In this document: positions 1 through 8,775 of the stretch, piece by piece
Layout: every line of letters starts with the position of its first letter
Position numbering within the stretch: the first letter of the stretch is position 1
Origin: an uncultured Oscillospiraceae bacterium
Lineage (GTDB): Bacteria; Bacillota; Clostridia; Oscillospirales; Acutalibacteraceae
NCBI GenBank assembly: GCA_902492895.1
Contig: CABUNG010000007.1
Coordinates: 1 to 64,000 of the forward strand
Direction of reading: 5' to 3'
Length of the DNA stretch: 64,000 bases
Notes under the pieces: generated by a model
What the model was told of the DNA's origin: nothing
The model's input: the letters and a program-made list of their open reading frames with translations, nothing else
Databases searched by the model: none
Position numbers and translations under genes: made by a program

Positions 1-167
1 CGGCCTATAATCGTGGGGTTTATGAATCGGTCAGAGGCCGGCCTGGTTCTCTTTTAAGGAGAACCTCCCCGGCGCTGACACCCGGCATCAACGATACAAT
101 GGGGGGCTGCGGCCCCAGGATTGCCCCCAGGCAGATAACCTACAGATGTATCTCCATCTTCGCCGCC
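1..167. other. Intergenic edge downstream of ecfT
   Basis: No gene is supported here. There is a 7-bp inverted repeat (arms 45-51 and 59-65, loop of 7) and a GC-rich palindrome around 36-45. On the minus strand, the transcript of the ecf genes would run into this area, but no clear U-run follows the hairpin, so I do not call it a terminator. The next gene lies outside the window. Confidence 0.3.
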
Positions 168-980
168 TTACAGCACCGCGGGAATCAGAATATTCAGCGC
201 GATCATCCCGCCGATCAGCGCCGCCATCACGAGCAGGCAGACAATGTCTCTCGTCACCATGTGAAGCTGCTTCATCCGGGTGCGCCCCTCTCCGCCGTGG
301 TAGCAGCGGCATTCCATCGCCATCGCAAGCTCATACGCCCGCCGGAAGGAGGAGACGAACAGCGGGATCAGAATGGGCACCAGTGCCCGGACCCGCTGCA
401 TCAGACCGCCGCTTTCGATGTCCGCGCCCCTGGCCTTCTGAGCCGACATGATTTTGTCGGTCTCCTCCACCAGGGTCGGGATGAAGCGCAGGGCGATCGT
501 CATCATCATCGCGATTTCGTGCACATGGACGTGCAGCACCTTGAGGGGCTTCATCAGCCGCTCGAGCGCATCCGTCAAAGTGGTCGGGGAGGTCGTGTAG
601 GTCAGCAGGCTGCTGCCCGCAATCAGGCAGACGATGCGCAGCGCGATAAACACGGCCGTGACTACGCCCTGAACCGAAATATGGATGATCCACCAATCCA
701 CCAGCGGATCGCCGTCCACGAAGAAAATATTGATGACGGACGTGAAGAGAATCAAGGGGAGGATAGGCTTGATGCTTTTCCAGATCAGCTTGATCGGCAG
801 ACGGGACAGCGCTACCGACAGAATCAGGAACGCCACCGCAACCGCCAATCCGACCCAGTTGCGGGGGATGAACACCGCAACGATATACGCGAAGGTGAGC
901 ACCAGCTTGACCCGGGGATCCATCCGATGCACCAGGGAATTCCCGGGAAAATACTGCCCGATGGTGATGCCGCTCAGCAT
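168..980 (-). CDS. ecfT: Energy-coupling factor transporter transmembrane protein EcfT
   Basis: This is the membrane T-component of an ECF vitamin/metal importer (270 aa). It couples the two ATPases EcfA1 and EcfA2 to interchangeable substrate-binding S-components encoded elsewhere. The protein has several hydrophobic segments between about residues 25 and 150. The cytoplasmic coupling part carries the family's Ala-Arg-Gly motif (QKARGADIESG). A second coupling helix (AMAMECRCYHGGEGRTRM) has Cys-Arg-Cys where Ala-Arg-Gly is usual. The start overlaps the end of ecfA2 by 7 nt, so the genes are translationally linked. Order and length match the family well. The substrate cannot be told because the S-component is not in the window. 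Confidence 0.95.
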   Translation of the reverse strand: MLSGITIGQYFPGNSLVHRMDPRVKLVLTFAYIVAVFIPRNWVGLAVAVAFLILSVALSRLPIKLIWKSIKPILPLILFTSVINIFFVDGDPLVDWWIIHISVQGVVTAVFIALRIVCLIAGSSLLTYTTSPTTLTDALERLMKPLKVLHVHVHEIAMMMTIALRFIPTLVEETDKIMSAQKARGADIESGGLMQRVRALVPILIPLFVSSFRRAYELAMAMECRCYHGGEGRTRMKQLHMVTRDIVCLLVMAALIGGMIALNILIPAVL

Positions 981-1840
981 GACGCATCCCCTCCCTTCAG
1001 AAGGGATAGGAGCCTCTGCTGGGCCTGTCCGACGGTATAGACGTTGTCCCCGACCGGATAGCCCTTCTCCCGCAGGCGCATGAACACCTTGGTGACGGCC
1101 GGGATGGAGAGGCCGATGGATTCGAGCTCCTCCGCCCGGGAAAACACCTCCGCTGTCGGGGCGAACATGGCGATTTGGCCGCCGTTCATCACGAGCACCC
1201 GTTTCGCCACCCGGGCCACGTCCTCCATGCTGTGGGAGACGAGGAGGACCGTGGTGTCGTTTTCCTCCTTATAAGCCCGGATCTGCTCGAGGATCATGTC
1301 CCGGCCCTTCGGATCGAGGCCGGCCGTCGGCTCGTCGAGAATCAGGACCCGGGGCTCCATCGCCATCACCCCCGCGATGGCGGCCCGGCGTTTTTCGCCG
1401 CCCGACAGCTCAAAAGGGGATTTTTCGAGGAGCTCTTCCTTGAGCCCCACGAATGCCGCGGCCCGCCTGACCCGCATATCGATCTCGTCACGGGAGAGGC
1501 CCATATTCTTCGGGCCGAAAGCGATGTCTTTGTAGGTGGTGTCTTCAAAGAGCTGGTGCTCCGGGTATTGGAACACCATCCCCACCCGAAACCGGACGTC
1601 CCGGATCTTGCCCGGCTCAGCCCAGATATCCCGCCCTTCCAGCAGCACCTTGCCCGAGGTGGGTTTCAGCAGTCCGTTGAGATGCTGCACCAGAGTGGAC
1701 TTGCCCGAACCGGTGTGCCCGATCACGCCGATGAAATCCCCCTCCTCAACGGATAGGGAGACATCGGCCATCGCCGTTTTTTCGAACGGCGTGCCCGGAG
1801 AATAAACAAACGTCAGGTTTTGTGTTTCGAGAACCGGCAT
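974..1840 (-). CDS. ecfA2: Energy-coupling factor ATPase EcfA2
   Basis: This is one of the two ATPases of the ECF importer (288 aa). It has a complete ABC nucleotide-binding domain: Walker A GHTGSGKST near residue 41, Q-loop FQYPEHQLFEDT, signature ELSGGEKRRAAIAG, Walker B VLILDEPTAGLD and a switch His in LLVSHSMEDVARVAKR. The C-terminal part (RLREKGYPVGDNVYTV) is typical of EcfA2. It starts 3 nt after the ecfA1 stop and overlaps ecfT by 7 nt. The intact signature here contrasts with the damaged one in ecfA1 next door. Confidence 0.95.
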   Translation of the reverse strand: MPVLETQNLTFVYSPGTPFEKTAMADVSLSVEEGDFIGVIGHTGSGKSTLVQHLNGLLKPTSGKVLLEGRDIWAEPGKIRDVRFRVGMVFQYPEHQLFEDTTYKDIAFGPKNMGLSRDEIDMRVRRAAAFVGLKEELLEKSPFELSGGEKRRAAIAGVMAMEPRVLILDEPTAGLDPKGRDMILEQIRAYKEENDTTVLLVSHSMEDVARVAKRVLVMNGGQIAMFAPTAEVFSRAEELESIGLSIPAVTKVFMRLREKGYPVGDNVYTVGQAQQRLLSLLKGGDASC

Positions 1841-1843
1841 GGG

Positions 1844-2765
1844 TCAGCCTCCAACGGATCCCGGCGGCACATCCGTCGTGCCGTCCGGGTCCAAATCTTG
1901 TCGATCGGATACGGTCTGCGTTCCGCGGAACGGTTCGAGCAGCAGGGAGAGCGCTTCCACGCACTCGTCCACGCTGAGCACGCCGTCCGGCAGGGGCAGA
2001 CCGTCTTTTTTGAGCGCGTCGCACAGCTCGGTCGGCTGGGGAACGTCCAGCTCCACCCGCCTGAGCTCGTCGACGCGGGAAAACACCTCTCTCGGGGTTC
2101 CGTCCATGAGAACGGTTCCCTCGTCCATCACCACCACGCGGTCGGCCTGCACGGCCTCGTCCATGTAATGGGTGATGAGCACCACCGTGATCCCCCGCTC
2201 CCGGTTGAGGGTGCGGATGGTTTCCATGACCTCGCGGCGGCCCTTCGGATCGAGCATGGCCGTCGGCTCGTCGAGGACGATGCAGTCGGGCTGCATGGCG
2301 ATGACGCCGGCGATGGCGACTCGCTGCTTCTGCCGAGAGCTTGTGGGGCGCGTGCTCCCGGTAGTCGTACATGCCCACGGCCTTCAGCGCATCGTCCACC
2401 CGCCGGCGGATCTCGTCCGGCGGAATCCCGAGGTTTTCGGGGCCAAAGGCCACGTCCTCCTCCACGATGGTGGAGACGAGCTGGTTGTCCGGGTTTTGCA
2501 GCACCATGCCGACGGTGCTGCGGATGTCGTATTTCCGGTCCTCATCCGTCGTATCGATCCCCCGAACGAGCACCGCGCCGCCCGTCGGGAGCAGCATGGC
2601 GTTGAAATGCTTGGCGAGGGTGGATTTCCCGCAGCCGTTGTGCCCGAGCAGGGCGACGAAAGAGCCCGGCTCAATGGCAAGATCGATGCCAAGCAGCACC
2701 TTCTGCGGGGGTTCGTCGGGGTATTCGTACTGAAATTCTACGCCCTTCGCTTCGATCATGTCCAT
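1844..2765 (-). pseudogene. ecfA1: EcfA1 ATPase with 5-nt loss at the ABC signature (frameshift)
   Basis: Two reading frames together make one EcfA1. The first frame gives an N-terminal part with Walker A (LGHNGCGKSTL) and Q-loop (VLQNPDNQLVSTIVEED). It runs to HKLS and then turns into non-homologous sequence. The second frame resumes with QKQRVAIAGVIAMQPDCIVL, the Walker B region DEPTAMLDPKG and the switch His. The break is at about 2333: one G lies between the Ser codon (2336-2334) and the Gln codon (2332-2330), where two glycine codons are expected. Five bases, and both signature glycines, are therefore missing. It could be a real inactivating mutation or a sequencing/assembly error in a GGGCGGG-type run. 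The start at 2765 has a good ribosome-binding site; an alternative ATG at 2759 overlaps the upstream stop as ATGA. Confidence 0.85.
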
Positions 2766-3688
2766 GCCCTCACCCCCTTGTCCGTTTCGTCTGCGGCCCG
2801 CCACAGGGCCGTGGCCCCGCAGGGCAGCACCCGCCGGGGCGAAAAGCCCCCGTCCGTCACCGGCAGGCCGATCTCATCCGAAAAAGCCGCCCCGCCGAAC
2901 CGGGGAAACAACCGGGTCTCAAGCATGTACTGCATCACCGACGGGGACAGCCCGGCCGTATAGGAATTGACGGCGAAAAAGAGGGGGTTGTCCGACAACA
3001 GCGCGGCGCACTGCCCGATCAGGCCGTCGATCTGCTCCTCGAGCTTCCAAATCTCGCCGCCCGGCCCCCGGCCATAGGAGGGCGGATCCATCACAATCGC
3101 GTCGTAGGTGTTTCCCCGCCGCTGTTCGCGGGCCACAAACTTGCCGCAGTCGTCGACCAGCCAGCGGATGGGCCGGTCCGCCAGTCCCGATAGCGCGGCG
3201 TTCTCCCGCCCCCAGGCGACCATGCCCTTGGAGGCATCGACGTGGGTCACCTGTGCCCCGGCCGCAGCACAGGCGAGGGTCGCGCCGCCGGTGTAGCCGA
3301 ACAGGTTCAGCACCTTGACCGGCCGGCCAGCCTCCCGGATAAGGGAAGCCATCGCCTCCCAGTTGACCGCCTGTTCAGGAAATAGGCCCGTGTGCTTGAA
3401 GCCCATGGGCTTGAGGCGGAAGCGCAGCCCCGTAAGGCCGGCTTCCGGCACCTCATACCCGATCTCCCACACATCCGGAAGGGCGCGTAGGCGCTCCCAG
3501 TGTCCTCCGCCCGTTCCCGAGCGGTGATACCAGGCGTGCGCCTTCCGCCAGCGCGGATCGGTCCGGGGCGTCTCCCACAGAATCTGCGGATCGGGGCGGA
3601 TGAGGAGGATATCCCCCCACCGCTCCAGGCGTTCCCCGGACGAGGCGTCCAGCAGCTCATAGTCCTTCCAGTGTTCAGCGGCCCTCAT
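2756..3688 (-). CDS. Class I SAM-dependent methyltransferase, RlmI/PF10672-like
   Basis: This is a predicted RNA-type methyltransferase (310 aa). The N-terminal half (about 1-115) is a small non-catalytic region rich in Trp and Arg. The catalytic Rossmann fold starts near residue 125 with VLNLFGYTGGATLACA (SAM-binding motif I). It continues with VTHVDASKGMVAWGREN (acidic motif II) and IVMDPPSYGRG (motif IV, DPPSYG), which is typical of the YccW/RlmI-like group that methylates rRNA. I infer an rRNA cytosine target from that family only. It lies between glmM and ecfA1 in the same direction and overlaps the start of ecfA1. Confidence 0.85.
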   Translation of the reverse strand: MRAAEHWKDYELLDASSGERLERWGDILLIRPDPQILWETPRTDPRWRKAHAWYHRSGTGGGHWERLRALPDVWEIGYEVPEAGLTGLRFRLKPMGFKHTGLFPEQAVNWEAMASLIREAGRPVKVLNLFGYTGGATLACAAAGAQVTHVDASKGMVAWGRENAALSGLADRPIRWLVDDCGKFVAREQRRGNTYDAIVMDPPSYGRGPGGEIWKLEEQIDGLIGQCAALLSDNPLFFAVNSYTAGLSPSVMQYMLETRLFPRFGGAAFSDEIGLPVTDGGFSPRRVLPCGATALWRAADETDKGVRAWT

Positions 3689-3729
3689 GTTGTCGTATCC
3701 TTCCCGTCATGGGCATCCGGCGCGCCGAT

Positions 3730-5082
3730 TCAGGCGCCGATGCCCGCCTTGATGGTTTCCCCGAGCTCCACCGCCAGGCGGTTGATCTCTTCGAAATCCT
3801 TGCCTTCCACCATTACCCGGATGAGGGGCTCGGTGCCGGACACCCGGACGAGCACCCGGCCGTCCCGGCCGAGGGATTCCCCGGCCCGGCGGATCTCCTC
3901 CGCCAGCGCGGTGTCGGCGGCGTATCGGGCCTTCTGCTCCGCGTCGGCCCGGACATTGATGAGCACCTGCGGATACCGTTCCATCATGGCCCCGATCCGG
4001 GAGAGTTTCTCTCCCCGCTCCCGGCACATCGACAGCAGCTTGACGGCGGAGAGCTGGCCGTCTCCGGTCGTAGCGTGCTGCAGGAAAATGATATGTCCCG
4101 ACTGTTCGCCGCCGATGGCGTAGCCGCTTTTCACCATTTCTTCGAGCACATAGCGGTCCCCGACCTTGGTCGACACCGGCGAGATGCCGTTCTGTTCGCA
4201 GAAGCGGAAGAACCCGAGATTCGACATGACGGTGACCACCGCGGCGTTTCCGGGCAGTTCGTTTTTCTCTTTCATATGGACGGACAGGGCGGCGATGATC
4301 TTGTCCCCGTCGATGAGGTTCCCCTTTTCATCCACCGCCAGGCAGCGGTCGGCGTCTCCGTCGAACGCCACCCCCGCGAAATATTTGAGTTTCTTGACGA
4401 AATCCGCCAGCTGCTCGATATGGGTGGACCCACATTTTTCATTGATGTTGATTCCATCGGGCTGATCGTTCAAAAACACGCAGTCAGCGCCGAGAGCGGA
4501 GAAGAGCTTGCGGGCGGTTGCGCTCGCGGATCCGTTCGCGCAGTCCACCGCCAGGCGCATCCCCCGCAGATCGACGTCGGTGACGGACAGCAGGTGCCGG
4601 ACGTAATCGTCCACCGCGTTCTTGCAGGTGGATACCCGGCCGATGTCGCCGCCGGTCGGGCAGGGCGGAGTTTTCGCCCCGTCGAGAACGATCGCCTCGA
4701 TCTCCTCCTCGAGTGCGTCGGAGAGCTTGTATCCCTCGCCGTTGAAAATTTTGATCCCATTGTATTCACACGGATTATGGGAAGCGGAGATCATCACGCC
4801 CGCGTCCGCGCCGTACGCCTTCACCAGATATGCCACCGCCGGGGTGGGCAGCACGCCGAGCAGCATGACGTCCGCCCCCACCGAGCAGAGCCCCGCCACC
4901 AGCGCCGCCTCCAGCATATCGGAGGAGATGCGGGTGTCTTTGCCGATCACGATTTTCGGCTTGTGATGCTCCGCCTCGGCGAGCACCATCGCCGCCGCCC
5001 GGCCGATGGCCATGGCGGTTTCACAGGTCAGTTCCGTATTGGCCACGCCGCGCGCGCCGTCCGTTCCAAACAGTCTTCCCAT
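3730..5082 (-). CDS. glmM: Phosphoglucosamine mutase GlmM
   Basis: It interconverts glucosamine-6-phosphate and glucosamine-1-phosphate on the way to UDP-GlcNAc and peptidoglycan. At 450 aa it is the normal family length. The N-terminus GRLFGTDGARGVAN is the GlmM signature. The phosphoserine is Ser101 in VMISASHNP. The metal-binding loop is FDGDADRCLAVDE near residue 240, followed by the sugar-binding GGEQSGHI and the C-terminal phosphate-binding RVSGTEPLIRVM. A strong AAGGAG lies 8 nt before the ATG. It sits in a minus-strand run after ruvB and a lipoprotein-like gene. Confidence 0.97.
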   Translation of the reverse strand: MGRLFGTDGARGVANTELTCETAMAIGRAAAMVLAEAEHHKPKIVIGKDTRISSDMLEAALVAGLCSVGADVMLLGVLPTPAVAYLVKAYGADAGVMISASHNPCEYNGIKIFNGEGYKLSDALEEEIEAIVLDGAKTPPCPTGGDIGRVSTCKNAVDDYVRHLLSVTDVDLRGMRLAVDCANGSASATARKLFSALGADCVFLNDQPDGININEKCGSTHIEQLADFVKKLKYFAGVAFDGDADRCLAVDEKGNLIDGDKIIAALSVHMKEKNELPGNAAVVTVMSNLGFFRFCEQNGISPVSTKVGDRYVLEEMVKSGYAIGGEQSGHIIFLQHATTGDGQLSAVKLLSMCRERGEKLSRIGAMMERYPQVLINVRADAEQKARYAADTALAEEIRRAGESLGRDGRVLVRVSGTEPLIRVMVEGKDFEEINRLAVELGETIKAGIGA

Positions 5083-5160
5083 AAGCTTGACTCCTTCTTT
5101 CCCACAAGATCGAGATAGTCTATCTATATTCCAATCTGTCCCACAACAGACGAAATACCC

Positions 5161-6045
5161 TCAAAATGCCGTTCCTTGCCTGCCTTTTAAGGAAAAAACC
5201 GGTTTTCCATCCACCCGGATATCCAAAATTGCCTGCGGATCCTCGATCACCACGCCCTCATAAACATCCGGCGGCAAAACGTCTAACGCGGAGCTGTCCG
5301 GAGAGGACACAGCCGCTGCCGGGCCTTTACTCCCGTGATGCTTCACGTAAACCAGACGCCCGTCGATCCGGGCGATGGTCGCTTCCCGGTGGAGCAGCGG
5401 CAGATCGTTATACATATAGGAAATGGAATATGAATACGCAGCGCTGCCCTCTCGTTTGTACCGCACGGTCTCGCCCTGTACGGCTTCGAGCTGCCGGAGC
5501 ACCTCTATCGCCGCCGGGTCCTCGATCTGCACGTCCGCCTCGTAGTCGATATACAGGCCGGTCAGCGTCTGCCTGGACGCGGAAACCCGTTCAACAGCCT
5601 CGCGGGTGGCGTACATGGTGCCGTCACGGAAAGACGGCTGATACAGGAAATCGCCGTTCGGATCGTATTTCACCCGGTACAGGCTTTCCCGGAACAAAGC
5701 GGCCTCCCAGCCCGTCATGCCGCCATCCGAGTAGGCTACCGCCTTCCCCGTTGTTCCGGCAATGGCGTTCCGATACAAAGGAAGCGCGTAATACAGTCTG
5801 CCGTCAAAGCGGATTCCGGAATCGAGCTCCACGGTGTAGGGATCCTTATCGGAGGCATTGTACCGGTACCTCCACTCGATTTTCTCCTCTTCTTTAAACG
5901 GCGCGACGGCCGGCAGGTTTGGAGGCTGCAGAAGCATCTGCTGTCCCACATAAGCGCATCCCCCCAGCGCTCCGCCCAGCATCAGAGCACCTGCCACCGC
6001 CGCCGCACCGATCCAGCACCATGTTTTCCAGTTCACCTTTTCCAT
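5161..6045 (-). CDS. Membrane-anchored or lipoprotein of unknown function
   Basis: I do not recognise this 294-aa protein. It begins with a short charged stretch and a hydrophobic segment (about residues 11-32) that ends in LGGALGGCAY, which could be a lipobox with Cys31 as the lipidated residue or a simple membrane anchor. The rest is predicted outside the cell and is rich in Tyr and charged residues, without a known catalytic motif that I can see. It lies between ruvB (39-nt gap) and glmM (78-nt gap). The position suggests co-transcription, not a related function. Confidence 0.6.
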   Translation of the reverse strand: MEKVNWKTWCWIGAAAVAGALMLGGALGGCAYVGQQMLLQPPNLPAVAPFKEEEKIEWRYRYNASDKDPYTVELDSGIRFDGRLYYALPLYRNAIAGTTGKAVAYSDGGMTGWEAALFRESLYRVKYDPNGDFLYQPSFRDGTMYATREAVERVSASRQTLTGLYIDYEADVQIEDPAAIEVLRQLEAVQGETVRYKREGSAAYSYSISYMYNDLPLLHREATIARIDGRLVYVKHHGSKGPAAAVSSPDSSALDVLPPDVYEGVVIEDPQAILDIRVDGKPVFSLKGRQGTAF

Positions 6046-6084
6046 ATCGATTCTCCCGCATAGAAGAATATATGTCAGGTCAGC

Positions 6085-7125
6085 TTATTCCAGCAGGTTC
6101 AACTGTTCCGGCGCCGCCTGCCCCGGAACCGGCAGCCCCAGATGCGCGTAAGCGGCGGGGAGCACCACCCGGCCGCGGGGGGTCCGGTTGATGAAGCCGA
6201 TCTGCATCAGATACGGTTCGTACACGTCCTCGATGGTAACCGATTCCTCCCCGATCACGGCGGCGAGGGTATCCAGTCCCACCGGCCCTCCGCCGTAATG
6301 CTGAATCATCGCCATCAGCATCCGGCGGTCCACCATATCGAGCCCCAGCTCGTCGACCTCCAAACGGTCGAGGGCCTGCCTCGCGGTGGTTTCATTAATG
6401 ACGCCATCGTTCATCACCTGCGCGAAATCCCGCACCCGTTTGAGCAGGCGGTTCGCGATCCGGGGGGTTCCGCGGGACCGCGACGCGACTTCGAGCGCGC
6501 CGTCCCGGTCGCAGGGGATGTCGAGAATTTTGGCGCTGCGCTCGACGATGCGCCCGAGCTCCTCCGGCGTATACAGCTCCAGCCGCAAAATCACGCCGAA
6601 ACGGTCCCGGAGCGGCGCCGTGAGCTGTCCGGCCCTCGTCGTCGCCCCGATCAGGGTAAAGCGGGGAAGCGGCAGATGGATGGACGCCGCGCCCTGCCCC
6701 TTGCCGTTGATGATATCGATGGAAAAGTCCTCCATCGCGGGATAGAGGATTTCCTCCACCGTCCGGGGCAGGCGGTGCACCTCGTCGATGAAGAGCACAT
6801 CCCCTTGATCGAGGTTGGTCAGCAGCGCCGCGAGATCCCCGGCCCGTTCGAGCGCCGGCCCCGATGTGATCCGGAAATTGACCCCGAGCTCGTTCGCGAT
6901 GATGGCAGCGAGGGTGGTTTTCCCGAGTCCGGGCGGGCCGTACAGGAGCACATGGTCGAGCGCCTCTCCCCGCAGCTTGGCCGCGTCGATGAAGACCGAT
7001 AGGTTCCCCTTGACCTTCTCCTGTCCGATATACTCGGTCAGGGTACGGGGCCGCAGCGGGTTGTCGCCCTCGTCCTCGGGCAGATACTCCGCCGCGACCA
7101 TGCGGTTTTCGTAATCCATTTCCAT
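6085..7125 (-). CDS. ruvB: Holliday junction branch migration ATPase RuvB
   Basis: This is the motor of the RuvAB complex that moves Holliday junctions during recombination and repair (346 aa from the chosen start). It has Walker A YGPPGLGKTT at 62-71, Walker B VLFIDEVHRL near 115, sensor GATTRAGQLTAPLRDRFG, the arginine-finger region and the C-terminal winged helix (GYVYEPYLMQIGF-like: VYEPYLMQIGFINRTPRG). The ATG at 7125 has AGGAGG about 11 nt upstream. The reading frame stays open further upstream, but that part overlaps the preceding gene and shows no family similarity. The zinc-ribbon gene ends 17 nt upstream. Confidence 0.97.
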   Translation of the reverse strand: MEMDYENRMVAAEYLPEDEGDNPLRPRTLTEYIGQEKVKGNLSVFIDAAKLRGEALDHVLLYGPPGLGKTTLAAIIANELGVNFRITSGPALERAGDLAALLTNLDQGDVLFIDEVHRLPRTVEEILYPAMEDFSIDIINGKGQGAASIHLPLPRFTLIGATTRAGQLTAPLRDRFGVILRLELYTPEELGRIVERSAKILDIPCDRDGALEVASRSRGTPRIANRLLKRVRDFAQVMNDGVINETTARQALDRLEVDELGLDMVDRRMLMAMIQHYGGGPVGLDTLAAVIGEESVTIEDVYEPYLMQIGFINRTPRGRVVLPAAYAHLGLPVPGQAAPEQLNLLE

Positions 7126-7141
7126 TTTGAAACGATCCTCC

Positions 7142-7399
7142 TCACCGGGGTCTTCGGCTGTTACAGGGATGAAACAGCATGAGATTACAGCTCCCGCAGT
7201 ACCAGACATCCGGCTGCAGCACCCCGCCGAACGGCGGCTCCCAGTTTCCAATAGATAGCGCCGGCTTCGTTTTCAGGCGTTCCCACCGTGTGGGCGTTCT
7301 CTCGTCTGTCTGCTCATACCAGAGCAGACGCTGACCGGCCGCGTCCAAGCAGCCCCGCCGCATGGGATTTCCGCATACCGGACAGTGCAACATATCCAT
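7142..7399 (-). CDS. Small zinc-ribbon protein, DUF6487-like
   Basis: This 85-aa protein has one CxxC pair at each end: CPVCG near residue 6 and YCGSC near residue 68. Between them is a WYEQ/WERL segment and the hydrophobic motif NLMLFHP. This layout matches the small PF20097/DUF6487 family of clostridial zinc ribbons, as I recall it. It starts 1 nt before the ruvA stop region and ends 17 nt before ruvB, so it is embedded in the ruv operon. Its function is unknown; a role in binding DNA or a partner protein is only a guess. Confidence 0.75.
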   Translation of the reverse strand: MDMLHCPVCGNPMRRGCLDAAGQRLLWYEQTDERTPTRWERLKTKPALSIGNWEPPFGGVLQPDVWYCGSCNLMLFHPCNSRRPR

Positions 7400-7400
7400 C

Positions 7401-8009
7401 TCACCGTTTCCCCAGGGCTTTCAGCGCTTCCCGCACCAGCGTTTCCACCGGCAGGGTGCTGTCCAGTTTTCCGACGGCCGCGGACGCCTCTCCCGGCGTG
7501 AAGCCCAGCACCGAAAGGGCGCTGACCGCCTCGGCGGCGTTCCCCGCGGCGCTGACACCGCCCGGCGTCCCGGTATCCGGCATATCCAGAGCATCGGAGG
7601 GCATAAGCGCCCCCACCTTGTCCTTCATCTCGAGCACGATCCGCTGGGCCAGCTTGGCGCCCACGCCCTGGGCCTTGGTCAGGGACTTGAAATCCCCCGC
7701 CGCCACGGCCAGGGCGACCCGCTCGGGAGAAAGCTCGGACAGGATGGCGAGCCCCGCCTTCGGCCCCACGCCGGACACGGCGGTGAGCTGCTTGAAACAG
7801 GTAAGCTCCGCCTGGTCGGCAAAGCCGAACAGTTCGAGCGCATCCTCCCGCACGTTCAAAACGGTATACAGCATGGCCTCCCGTCCCACTTGGGGAAGCT
7901 GTCGGGCGGTGTTCATGGTGATGTTGCATTTATATCCGACGCCGCCGCATTCGATGACGGCGATCCGGGGACCTATGTGGATCAGGTCTCCCCGCAGGCT
8001 GTAATACAT
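7401..8009 (-). CDS. ruvA: Holliday junction DNA-binding subunit RuvA
   Basis: It binds the four-way junction and recruits RuvB. The protein has 202 aa, normal for the family. The N-terminal OB-fold begins MYYSLRGDLIHIGPRIAVIECGGVGY. The two helix-hairpin-helix motifs are seen in LTAVSGVGPKAGLAILS and LTKAQGVGAKLAQRIVLEM. A linker rich in Ala/Gly separates them from the C-terminal RuvB-contact domain (ALSVLGFTPGEASAAVGKL). Its stop is 1 nt from the start of the zinc-ribbon gene, and ruvC lies 34 nt upstream. Confidence 0.97.
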   Translation of the reverse strand: MYYSLRGDLIHIGPRIAVIECGGVGYKCNITMNTARQLPQVGREAMLYTVLNVREDALELFGFADQAELTCFKQLTAVSGVGPKAGLAILSELSPERVALAVAAGDFKSLTKAQGVGAKLAQRIVLEMKDKVGALMPSDALDMPDTGTPGGVSAAGNAAEAVSALSVLGFTPGEASAAVGKLDSTLPVETLVREALKALGKR

Positions 8010-8043
8010 GGTGCCACTCCTTCCAAATCGACTGCCCGCCGCG

Positions 8044-8553
8044 TCAGGCCCGGCGTCCGCCCACGATGCTCCGCTTGAGCGCTGTACCCCCCATCTGCCC
8101 GTGGCAGATGGCGATGGCGAGCGCGTCGGCCGTGTCGTCCGGCTTCGGCACGTCCCGCAGCCCGAGCAGACGCCTCGTCATTTCCATGACTTGGGGCTTC
8201 TCCGCCTGGCCGTATCCTGTCACCGCGCTCTTGACCTGCAGGGGGGTATATTCGTACAGCGGAATGTTCTGCTTTTTGGCGGCCAGAAGGATGACCCCCC
8301 GGGCCTGGGCCACATCGATGGCGGTTTTCTGGTTATTCTTGAAATACAGCTTTTCCACCGCCATCGCATCGGGAGAGGCCTTGGCGATGAGGGCTGCCAT
8401 CTCGTCGTAAATAATCTCGAGCCGGCGGGAAAAATCCATGCCGGCCGGGGTGAGCACGGCGCCGAAATCCAGCGGCGCGAACCGTCCCCGCTCATACCGC
8501 ACCACGCCCCAGCCCACGATGGCATAGCCCGGGTCGATCCCCAGTACGATCAA
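8044..8553 (-). CDS. ruvC: Crossover junction endodeoxyribonuclease RuvC
   Basis: It resolves Holliday junctions (169 aa). The RNase-H-like fold has its acidic catalytic residues in place: Asp7 in LGIDPGYA, the Glu in MAVEKLYFKNN, and the paired Asp in PDDTADALAIAICH near residues 138-143. The start is TTG at 8553 with a GGGGAGGGG ribosome-binding site 6 nt upstream. It is the first gene of the ruvC-ruvA-zinc ribbon-ruvB run and has its own promoter. Confidence 0.96.
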   Translation of the reverse strand: MIVLGIDPGYAIVGWGVVRYERGRFAPLDFGAVLTPAGMDFSRRLEIIYDEMAALIAKASPDAMAVEKLYFKNNQKTAIDVAQARGVILLAAKKQNIPLYEYTPLQVKSAVTGYGQAEKPQVMEMTRRLLGLRDVPKPDDTADALAIAICHGQMGGTALKRSIVGGRRA

Positions 8554-8584
8554 GCGCGTCCCCTCCCCTCATATATAACGATTT

Positions 8585-8614
8585 ATTATAGCACAAGCCG
8601 TGCCCGTCCCGCAA
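8585..8614 (-). promoter_or_regulatory. Promoter of the ruvC operon
   Basis: On the minus strand there is TTGCGG (8614-8609), an 18-nt spacer and a perfect TATAAT (8590-8585) preceded by TGC, which makes an extended -10 element. It ends about 31 nt before the ruvC TTG start. Confidence 0.7.
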
Positions 8615-8775
8615 CTCCCAAAAACCCCGGTTTTGTCCCAGAAAAGGGCAAAATCCGCCGCCATGGTGCTCGGCCGGCCCAGTGCCTTTCAAAGCGCACA
8701 AAGCGGGGGTCCGGGAAATCTCCCGGTTCTCGTCCAGCAAGACGGAAACCCGGCCCGCCATGGCATCGTTCCGCC

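Noticed and set aside
6085..7251. A longer RuvB starting at 7251
   Set aside because: The extra 42 residues overlap the zinc-ribbon gene and have no family similarity; 7125 has a proper ribosome-binding site.
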